From positions 1 through 15,161 of the forward strand of contig CANHBA010000039.1 in NCBI GenBank assembly GCA_947458985.1: a DNA stretch of 15,161 bases. The letters are read 5' to 3'. The notes beneath the pieces are model-generated. The model did not search any database, was not told the origin of the DNA, and saw only the letters and a program-made list of their open reading frames with translations. Shown here in pieces: positions 8,172 to 13,277 of this stretch. The first letter of the stretch is position 1. Each line of letters starts with the position of its first letter. This DNA is from Flavobacteriales bacterium. Its GTDB lineage: Bacteria; Bacteroidota; Bacteroidia; Flavobacteriales_D; Crocinitomicaceae. The translations under genes and the position numbers were made by a program.

Positions 8172-8933
8172 TCACCTCAAACTGTATGACAACACAGCAT
8201 CTAAAAATGGTTCGGGCGCCTCTGCATGCACCCAGTGCCCTGCATTGGAAATAGATGCCAATTGAAAATCCGGATAATAACTTTCTAAAATAGAGATATC
8301 CTCGTCTAAGATATAATTCGAAAGCAAGCCGCGGATAAATAATACAGGGGTAAAAGATTCTTGTTCGGGCAACTCACGGAGAATCTCAGCCATGCTGGCC
8401 TCCAACACCGGAAAGTTCACCCTCCAGGCTAATTTTCCTTTTTCTTCCCAATAAAGGTTCTTTAATAAGAACTGCCTCACTCCTTCTGACTCCACAAATG
8501 TTTTTAGAATTGCTTCGGCCTCACTTCTGGCGCTCAGCTTTGAAAGATCAATGGCGTGAATGGCAGCTAAAATATGTGCATGATGAGGAGGATAGGCTTT
8601 CACGCCCATATCTACAACAATAAGCTTTTCGATAAAACCGGGAAAGGTATGGTCATAGTGCATAGCTAGCTTACCGCCCATGGAATGGCCAAGTACTATT
8701 GGTTTGACTAGCTGGAGCTCCATAAATAATTCATGAAGATCTTGCACCATTAGCGCATAGCTGAAAGTATCGGACCACGGGGAGTGCCCATGATTGCGTA
8801 AATCGATAAGTGTTACTTGGTAGTATTCAGCAAGCTTTTTGGCATGCGTTTGCCAGTTGTCAGAAGAACCAAAAAGCCCATGAAGAATGACAAATGGCCT
8901 ACCCTGGCCTAGTTGTTTGTGGTAAAGTTTCAT
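8172..8933 (-). CDS. Alpha/beta-fold hydrolase (YbfF-like esterase)
   Basis: This 253-aa protein is a serine hydrolase of the alpha/beta-hydrolase fold, with no signal peptide, so cytoplasmic. The oxyanion-region HG is at 19-20 in V-I-L-H-G-L-F-G-S-S-D-N-W, the D-L-R-N-H-G-H-S block is at 44-51, the nucleophile elbow GHSMGG is at 82-87 (Ser84), and the catalytic His is in N-A-G-H-W-V-H-A-E at about 230-238 (His233). The acid is probably Asp108 in V-V-D-M-G, as I recall for YbfF, with Asp210/Asp212 as alternatives. Relatives hydrolyse short acyl esters and acyl-CoA thioesters; the natural substrate is unknown. Its ATG overlaps the stop codon of the upstream metal-binding lipoprotein gene by 4 nt (ATGA), so the two are co-translated, although no functional link is obvious. 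Confidence 0.92.
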   Translation of the reverse strand: MKLYHKQLGQGRPFVILHGLFGSSDNWQTHAKKLAEYYQVTLIDLRNHGHSPWSDTFSYALMVQDLHELFMELQLVKPIVLGHSMGGKLAMHYDHTFPGFIEKLIVVDMGVKAYPPHHAHILAAIHAIDLSKLSARSEAEAILKTFVESEGVRQFLLKNLYWEEKGKLAWRVNFPVLEASMAEILRELPEQESFTPVLFIRGLLSNYILDEDISILESYYPDFQLASISNAGHWVHAEAPEPFLDAVLSYSLR

Positions 8934-9301
8934 TTGAGCGCTTGTGGAGAACCTACTGTTCTAACCGTAAATTGGCGGTCATTGAGCCCTGCAAGTACTA
9001 GAAGCATTTGCTTAGGCGCAATTTGGTCACGGTCATAATGAACTTTTATAACCTGTTCTTCTAGTGAATCGATGTAAGTTATTTCGACGCGTTCTACCGC
9101 ACAGGTTTCTTTCAAAGCCTTGCGAATGCTACCACCACAACCCATCTGACAAACCATGCCCTTGACTCCAATTTCTTGTGTCGTGTTTGCTTTTACGAGC
9201 CTACAAACTTTTGTTTGCGGTTTGTTTTGCTCATTTTTTGTATTTGCTTGACTACAAGAAATGAAAAGAATAAGGAGTGTTGGAAGCAGAACTAATTTCA
9301 T
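8930..9301 (-). CDS. HMA-like metal-binding lipoprotein
   Basis: This is a 123-aa lipoprotein: hydrophobic residues 3-14 and lipobox F-I-S-C with Cys16 as the lipid site. After a polar linker (17-40), residues about 42-115 match the heavy-metal-associated (HMA, CopZ/MerP-like) ferredoxin-like fold. The motif is G-M-V-C-Q-M-G-C-G-G-S-I-R-K-A-L at 48-63, and the later strands include V-I-K-V-H-Y-D. The metal cysteines (51 and 55) are spaced CxxxC rather than the classic CxxC; variants of the form C-x-x-G-C occur in Bacteroidota HMA proteins from memory. A periplasmic Cu(I) or other soft-metal binding role is a reasonable inference. It leads an operon with the alpha/beta hydrolase (4-nt overlap). 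The -7 element ends 4 nt before the ATG, so the mRNA may have almost no leader. Confidence 0.82.
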   Translation of the reverse strand: MKLVLLPTLLILFISCSQANTKNEQNKPQTKVCRLVKANTTQEIGVKGMVCQMGCGGSIRKALKETCAVERVEITYIDSLEEQVIKVHYDRDQIAPKQMLLVLAGLNDRQFTVRTVGSPQALK

Positions 9302-9305
9302 GAAA

Positions 9306-9336
9306 CAAAATTAGTCAGGATATTGCGAATGTTCAA
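9306..9336 (-). promoter_or_regulatory. Bacteroidota promoter for HMA lipoprotein-hydrolase operon
   Basis: Read on the minus strand: TTG (9336-9334), a 20-nt spacer, then TAATTTTG (9313-9306), a full match to the TTG/TAnnTTTG pattern with near-canonical spacing. The -7 element ends only 4 nt before the ATG at 9301, so the predicted transcript start falls at or very close to the start codon. Confidence 0.6.
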
Positions 9337-9353
9337 GTCTTTACTTAGATTTG
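9323..9353 (+). promoter_or_regulatory. Bacteroidota promoter for lipoprotein at 9370
   Basis: TTG (9323-9325), a 20-nt spacer, then TAGATTTG (9346-9353) matches the Bacteroidota primary-sigma pattern. The -33 of this promoter lies inside the spacer of the minus-strand promoter and vice versa, so the two divergent promoters are interlocked. A start near 9358-9360 leaves about 10 nt of leader before the ATG at 9370. Confidence 0.6.
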
Positions 9354-9369
9354 TTCAAACTTGAAAATT

Positions 9370-9804
9370 ATGAAAAAACTATTTTTTATCGGCTTAGCCA
9401 CTTTAGCTGTTGGTTCGGCAACTTTAACTTCTTGTAGCAAATACGAAGAAGGCCCATCTTTGACCCTTGCTTCTAAGACAGGACGCCTCACTGGTTCTTG
9501 GAAATTAACTGCACAAACTACAAACGGTGTGGCTGATGCCCTTACGGGTCTGACCCAAACAATGGAAATCACCAAAGACGGAAAGTACAGCACCGTTATT
9601 GCTTATAGCTACATGGGCTTCAATTACACCAACGACTATACCGGTACCTGGGCATTTTCTGACGACAAAACACAACTCATTACAACTGTTGACGGTTTAA
9701 CAGGTACAGACACACAAACAATTGTGCGTTTGGCTGGTAAAGAGTTGAAATTGAAAACAGTTGATGGTACAGAAACTATTATTCAAACGTTTACTGCACA
9801 GTAA
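9370..9804 (+). CDS. Lipocalin-like lipoprotein, 144 aa (paralogue of 9892 gene)
   Basis: The ATG at 9370 is preferred over an in-frame TTG at 9361, because the promoter predicts transcription starting near 9360 and MKKLFF is a typical signal start. Hydrophobic residues 5-19 lead to T-S-C with the lipidated Cys at 22, followed by S-K-Y-E-E-G-P-S. The rest (about 38-144) is beta-rich, with L-T-G-S-W-K-L, M-E-I-T-K-D-G-K-Y-S, Y-T-G-T-W-A-F-S-D-D and a final L-K-L strand. This is the pattern of the small 'lipocalin-like' lipoproteins of Bacteroidota, which are membrane anchored and of unknown ligand. It shares this whole pattern with the next gene downstream. It has its own promoter and terminator, so it is a single-gene unit. 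The function is not known. Confidence 0.83.
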   Translation: MKKLFFIGLATLAVGSATLTSCSKYEEGPSLTLASKTGRLTGSWKLTAQTTNGVADALTGLTQTMEITKDGKYSTVIAYSYMGFNYTNDYTGTWAFSDDKTQLITTVDGLTGTDTQTIVRLAGKELKLKTVDGTETIIQTFTAQ

Positions 9805-9826
9805 GCCTATTCGTATCTTACATTTT

Positions 9827-9853
9827 AAAGCCGCAATTCGTTGCGGCTTTTTT
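9827..9853 (+). terminator. Intrinsic terminator with UUCG loop
   Basis: AAAGCCGCAA (9827-9836), loop TTCG, TTGCGGCTTT (9841-9850), then a T run. It is a perfect 10-bp stem closed by a stable UUCG-type tetraloop. It separates the two paralogous lipoprotein genes transcriptionally. Confidence 0.93.
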
Positions 9854-9869
9854 ATTGCGCAAAAAGTAG

Positions 9870-9877
9870 TACATTTG
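9870..9877 (+). promoter_or_regulatory. -7 promoter element (TACATTTG)
   Basis: TACATTTG matches TAnnTTTG and ends 14 nt before the ATG at 9892. The nearest TTG triplets (9855 and 9841) are at non-standard spacing, and the region where a -33 would sit overlaps the terminator. The promoter is likely because the terminator otherwise isolates the gene, but it may be weak or regulated. Confidence 0.5.
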
Positions 9878-9891
9878 AAAAAAAACAAAAA

Positions 9892-10326
9892 ATGAAGTCT
9901 GTTCTCTTTTCACTTTCTTTATTGACACTAGGCCTTGTAGGTTGTTCAAAATACAGCGAAGGACCGTCCTTTTCAATACATACAAGAAAAGCGCGTTTGT
10001 GTAATGATTGGAAGCTTTCTAATTACATCATGAATGGAAATGATGTGTTTGATGCGAGCATCACAACCAAAATGAGCATTGACAAAGACGGGACCTATTC
10101 TATCTCAAATTACACCAATGAGTTAGGTCAAATTCAAGGCACCTACAGCCACGGCACTTGGGCTTTCGGAGAAGACGAAACAACAGTTTTCTTTTACGCC
10201 GACACCACAACCGTAGATCCTATTCACGAATACAGCATTAAAGAACTGCGCAACAAGCGTTTGGTTCTTGAGGAAGAAATCTTCCAGACTGGTGACCAAC
10301 ACCGCATGACCTTCATTCAGCAGTAA
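9892..10326 (+). CDS. Lipocalin-like lipoprotein, 144 aa (paralogue of 9370 gene)
   Basis: The ATG at 9892 is chosen because the frame upstream of it runs through the terminator and -7 element, and because it gives a normal lipoprotein signal (hydrophobic 4-16, L-V-G-C with Cys18). After the Cys comes S-K-Y-S-E-G-P-S-F, almost the same as in the upstream gene. Further shared points are R-L-x-x-x-W-K-L, M-S-I-D-K-D-G-T-Y-S, G-T-W-A-F-G-E-D-E-T and a late I-K-E-L-R-N-K-R-L-V-L strand, so this is a diverged tandem duplicate of equal length. It differs by being more charged, with an acidic/Thr segment near 103-114. It is probably a membrane-anchored beta-barrel-like binding protein of unknown ligand. 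It ends 62 nt before a convergent gene, and I see no + strand terminator with a T-tract after it. Confidence 0.83.
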   Translation: MKSVLFSLSLLTLGLVGCSKYSEGPSFSIHTRKARLCNDWKLSNYIMNGNDVFDASITTKMSIDKDGTYSISNYTNELGQIQGTYSHGTWAFGEDETTVFFYADTTTVDPIHEYSIKELRNKRLVLEEEIFQTGDQHRMTFIQQ

Positions 10327-10371
10327 ACTACTGAAGTTAAGGCAGCCGCCTGTAAAACATAAGATTTTTAG

Positions 10372-10412
10372 AAAAAAAGAAGTGGATCCTAAACAAAATT
10401 AGGATCCACTTC
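10372..10412 (-). terminator. Intrinsic terminator overlapping the end of the dioxygenase gene
   Basis: On the minus strand a perfect 14-bp stem (10412-10399 with 10392-10379, loop TTTTGT) is followed by seven T (10378-10372). The left arm is formed by the last sense codons (Glu-Val-Asp-Pro and part of Asn) and the right arm contains the TAG stop codon. There is no T-tract on the + strand side, so it serves only the minus-strand operon. Confidence 0.9.
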
Positions 10413-10913
10413 CATTATATGGCCGCATGCTTTGCAGGTGCGGAGGTCTTCTGACCCATAAAATTCTTTGAAACGTGGTAAGAAATCTTTTTCGATGTTC
10501 TCCAACGGGAAGCGATAGGTATGGAGGTGGTGATTGCATTGTTCGCAAAACCACATGAGGCCATCTTGAAGATTAGTGCCTTTTCGCACGCGTTCAATGA
10601 CCAACCCAATCGTGTTGGCTCCTCTTGCTGGTGAATGCGGTGTGTTGGCCGGCAATAAAAACATTTCGCCTTGTTTGACGATGATGTCTTTAGCCTGACC
10701 TTCGTGCTGAATGCGCACATTGATGTCGCCTTCTAGTTGGTAGAATAACTCCTCGCTTTCATTGAAATGGTAGTCTTTGCGTGCATTTGGCCCCGCTACT
10801 ACCATAACGATGAAATCACCAGCCTCTTTGTACAAATTTTTGTTGGACACAGGTGGCTTGAGCAAATCACGATTGTCATCGATCCATTGCTGTAGGTTAA
10901 AAGGAGCGAGCAT
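10389..10913 (-). CDS. 3-hydroxyanthranilate 3,4-dioxygenase
   Basis: This cytoplasmic cupin Fe(II) dioxygenase opens the ring of 3-hydroxyanthranilate, giving the semialdehyde that closes to quinolinate, the kynurenine route to NAD or tryptophan degradation. At 174 aa it is the usual bacterial length. Fe ligands His49, Glu55 and His93 and substrate residues Arg45, Arg97 and Glu107 line up with His51/Glu57/His95 and Arg47/Arg99/Glu110 of the Cupriavidus enzyme as I remember them. The C-terminal rubredoxin-like metal site is complete, with C-E-Q-C at 123-126 and C-K-A-C at 160-163. It lies 10 nt downstream of the acyl-CoA dehydrogenase gene on the same strand. Other kynurenine genes (tryptophan dioxygenase, kynurenine monooxygenase, kynureninase) are not in the window. 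The gene ends inside its own terminator hairpin. Confidence 0.96.
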   Translation of the reverse strand: MLAPFNLQQWIDDNRDLLKPPVSNKNLYKEAGDFIVMVVAGPNARKDYHFNESEELFYQLEGDINVRIQHEGQAKDIIVKQGEMFLLPANTPHSPARGANTIGLVIERVRKGTNLQDGLMWFCEQCNHHLHTYRFPLENIEKDFLPRFKEFYGSEDLRTCKACGHIMEVDPNFV

Positions 10914-10923
10914 AAGCTACAAT

Positions 10924-12066
10924 TTAAGCGTTGAGAATTCCTCTTGAAATAACGATTTTTTGCACTTCTGAAGTGCCTTCGTAAATCTGGGTAATTTTTG
11001 CATCGCGCATGAGGCGTTCCACATGGTATTCTTTTACAAAACCATAGCCACCATGAATTTGAACAGCCTCGACTGTTTGTTCCATTGCTACTTTGGATGC
11101 GTAGAGTTTAGCCATTGCGCCAGATTGGTCGTAGTTGCGACCAGCGTCTTTGTCTTGAGCTGCTTTGTAAACCAACAAGCGTGCTGCTTCAATTTCGGTA
11201 GCCATGTCGGCTAATTTGAAGGCGATGGCTTGGTGCTTGTAAATTTCTTTACCGAAAGCAGAACGTTCTTTGGAATAAGCGAGTGCCAATTCAAGGCCAC
11301 CAGCGGCAATACCTAAGGCTTGTGCTGCAATACCGATGCGCCCTCCAGAAAGTGTTTTCATGGCAAACTTAAAACCGAAGCCGTCTTCACCAATGCGGTT
11401 TTCTTTCGGAACCTTTACATCGTTGAACAACAAAGTGTGGGTGTCGCTGCCGCGGATACCCATTTTGTCTTCTTTAGCGCCTACAACAAAACCTTCCATT
11501 CCGCGCTCAACGATAAGTGCATTGATGCCTTTATGACCGAGTTCTGTGTTGGTTTGGGCAATAACGAGGTAAATAGAAGCTGAAGAACCATTGGTGATCC
11601 AGTTTTTGGTACCGTTCAAAAGGTAGTAGTCGCCCATGTCGATGGCAGTGGTGCGCTGTGAGGTGGCATCAGAACCTGCTTCTGGCTCAGATAAGCAGAA
11701 TGCACCAATTTTTTCGCCTTTTGCAAGCGGAACGAGGTATTTTTGTTTTTGTTCTTCGGAACCGAAAGTTTCTAGACCCCAACAAACGAGTGAATTGTTA
11801 ACAGACATACACACTGAAGCAGAAGCGTCTATCTTAGAGATTTCTTCCATTGCTAAAACATAAGAAAGGGTATCCATTCCGCTGCCTCCGTATTTTGGAT
11901 CGACCATCATGCCTAAGAAACCAAGCTCACCAAGTTGTTTCATTTCTTCTACTGGAAACTTCTGTTGGTTGTCGCGCTCGATAACGCCAGGTTTTAAGAT
12001 ATTTTGTGCGAAATCTCGGGCGGCTTCTTTGACGGCGAGGTGCTCTTCAGTGAGTTCAAAATTCAT
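10924..12066 (-). CDS. Acyl-CoA dehydrogenase (short-chain/butyryl type)
   Basis: This FAD flavoenzyme oxidises acyl-CoA to trans-2-enoyl-CoA and passes electrons to electron-transfer flavoprotein (fatty-acid or branched-chain amino-acid breakdown). The 380-aa length and domain order are standard: an N-terminal helical domain (1-120), a beta domain with C-L-S-E-P-E-A-G-S-D-A at 124-134 and N-W-I-T-N-G at 155-160, and a C-terminal helical domain with Q-I-H-G-G-Y-G-F at 336-343. The catalytic base is Glu363 in I-Y-E-G-T-S-E, the position used by short- and medium-chain enzymes, not the isovaleryl type. Chain-length preference is inference. It is the first gene of a two-gene unit with the dioxygenase (10-nt gap) and is divergent from anmK across about 50 nt, with a TATTTTTG -7 element 25 nt upstream. 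Confidence 0.96.
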   Translation of the reverse strand: MNFELTEEHLAVKEAARDFAQNILKPGVIERDNQQKFPVEEMKQLGELGFLGMMVDPKYGGSGMDTLSYVLAMEEISKIDASASVCMSVNNSLVCWGLETFGSEEQKQKYLVPLAKGEKIGAFCLSEPEAGSDATSQRTTAIDMGDYYLLNGTKNWITNGSSASIYLVIAQTNTELGHKGINALIVERGMEGFVVGAKEDKMGIRGSDTHTLLFNDVKVPKENRIGEDGFGFKFAMKTLSGGRIGIAAQALGIAAGGLELALAYSKERSAFGKEIYKHQAIAFKLADMATEIEAARLLVYKAAQDKDAGRNYDQSGAMAKLYASKVAMEQTVEAVQIHGGYGFVKEYHVERLMRDAKITQIYEGTSEVQKIVISRGILNA

Positions 12067-12082
12067 GTTAACTGATTTATTT

Positions 12083-12090
12083 TAATTTTG
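12083..12090 (+). promoter_or_regulatory. -7 promoter element for anmK (TAATTTTG)
   Basis: TAATTTTG matches TAnnTTTG and lies 26 nt before the TTG start of anmK. No TTG is present at the expected -33 position. It sits one base from the minus-strand element at 12092-12099. Confidence 0.45.
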
Positions 12091-12091
12091 A

Positions 12092-12099
12092 CAAAAATA
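12092..12099 (-). promoter_or_regulatory. -7 promoter element for acyl-CoA dehydrogenase (TATTTTTG)
   Basis: On the minus strand TATTTTTG matches TAnnTTTG and ends 25 nt before the ATG at 12066. A TTTG at 12127-12124 could act as the -33, though the 24-nt spacing is long. Confidence 0.45.
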
Positions 12100-12116
12100 A
12101 ACGAATTCCTATACTC

Positions 12117-13214
12117 TTGAAAGCAAAATCATACAATAATCTGCAGTTATTGGGCCTCATGTCCGGAACCTCTCTTGACGGTCTAGATATTGCACATGTA
12201 GCTTTCGATTTTTCATCAGAACATTATATTGATTTTCAGCTAATTAACTGTAAAACTTACGCTTTACCCAAACCTATATTTGAAAAGCTATCCAATGTCT
12301 TTTCATTGAGCGCAATGGCTGTTTTTGAACTCGATCAAGAATTAGCTCATTTTTATGCCGACTGTATTGCGCAATTCATCGCGGAAAACAACATCAAGCA
12401 AACAGAAATTACAGCAATTGCCTCGCACGGCCAAACGATTTTTCATCAGCCAAACAAAGGCTTTACTACCCAAATTGGTTGCGGCAGCACTCTAAACTAC
12501 CTGACAAAAATCCCGGTAATCAATCAATTCAGGCAGCTCGACGTCAGTGCAGGCGGGCAAGGAGCACCATTAGTTCCGTTAGGCGATGCGCTTTTGTTTG
12601 CCCCGTTTGCCGATGGTTTTCTCAATCTAGGTGGTTTTGCAAACATTTCCACACAACAAAACACCAATTCAATAGCTTACGACATCGCGCCCGCCAATTT
12701 ACCTATGAATCAGTGGATGCAGCAGCTGGGTAAGGCCTACGACGCCGATGGAGAACTCGCTCGAGAAGGAAAAATAAACGAAGAAGTTTTTTCCAAAATA
12801 CTTTCACTGGAATTCTTTAGTCAAAATGGACCTAAGTCGTTGGGTACAGAATGGCTGGAAAGCACCTACATGCCCTGTTTTGAAAATACCAGTATTCCAG
12901 ACAAACTCAGAACTCATTTGGAAATCTTAAAAACACTTTGCATTCGTGCATTTGAGCATTTAGATTTACAAAGCGTTTACATTACCGGCGGAGGTGCCTT
13001 TAACAACTACTTCATCGAACTGCTTTCAGCTAATTATAAAGGGAAACTGATCATCCCTGATGCGAATATCATCAATTACAAAGAAGCCCTCATTTTTGCT
13101 TTTCTGGGTGCGCGCTTTCTAAGAAACGAAACCACTACACTTAGCACTGTTACGGGTGCAAAAACAGCGCTCAGAACAGGTGTTTTACATGATTTTCAAG
13201 CAAGTCTTGGTTAA
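12117..13214 (+). CDS. anmK: Anhydro-N-acetylmuramic acid kinase
   Basis: This enzyme uses ATP to open and phosphorylate 1,6-anhydro-MurNAc to MurNAc-6-phosphate during recycling of cell-wall muropeptides in the cytoplasm. The 365-aa length fits. The start is TTG at 12117: the first in-frame ATG falls inside the essential G-L-M-S-G-T-S-L-D-G motif (13-22) and the frame is closed by TAA at 12069-12071, so TTG is the best available start. Other motifs are S-H-G-Q-T at 103-107, F-R-Q-L-D-V-S-A-G-G-Q-G-A-P-L-V-P at 138-154, L-N-L-G-G-F-A-N-I-S at 169-178, and T-G-G-G-A-F-N-N, the ASKHA-fold phosphate and nucleotide loops. The predicted catalytic base is Asp189 in D-I-A-P-A-N, where E. coli has D-T-G-P-G-N; this change seems usual for Bacteroidota. 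It is divergent from the acyl-CoA dehydrogenase and 63 nt upstream of the amino-acid dehydrogenase. Confidence 0.95.
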   Translation: MKAKSYNNLQLLGLMSGTSLDGLDIAHVAFDFSSEHYIDFQLINCKTYALPKPIFEKLSNVFSLSAMAVFELDQELAHFYADCIAQFIAENNIKQTEITAIASHGQTIFHQPNKGFTTQIGCGSTLNYLTKIPVINQFRQLDVSAGGQGAPLVPLGDALLFAPFADGFLNLGGFANISTQQNTNSIAYDIAPANLPMNQWMQQLGKAYDADGELAREGKINEEVFSKILSLEFFSQNGPKSLGTEWLESTYMPCFENTSIPDKLRTHLEILKTLCIRAFEHLDLQSVYITGGGAFNNYFIELLSANYKGKLIIPDANIINYKEALIFAFLGARFLRNETTTLSTVTGAKTALRTGVLHDFQASLG

Positions 13215-13243
13215 AAAAGAAGGTCAAACCCGCTCAAAATTGG

Positions 13244-13251
13244 TATTTTTG
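13244..13251 (+). promoter_or_regulatory. -7 promoter element (TATTTTTG)
   Basis: TATTTTTG matches TAnnTTTG and lies 26 nt before the ATG of the amino-acid dehydrogenase gene. No -33 TTG is seen at normal spacing. It suggests that this gene and nhaD can be transcribed independently of anmK. Confidence 0.5.
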
Positions 13252-13277
13252 TACCGCTAACAAAATTGACATTCCAC

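Noticed and set aside
9361..9369. Upstream in-frame TTG start for the first lipocalin-like lipoprotein
   Set aside because: The promoter at 9323-9353 predicts the transcript to begin near 9360, and the ATG at 9370 gives a standard lipoprotein signal.
9841..9891. Upstream in-frame TTG extension of the second lipoprotein
   Set aside because: It would begin in the terminator stem and read through the -7 element; the ATG at 9892 gives a normal signal peptide.
13266..13277. In-frame TTG start for the amino-acid dehydrogenase
   Set aside because: The ATG at 13278 is 12 nt downstream, fits the family start and leaves a sensible leader after the -7 element.
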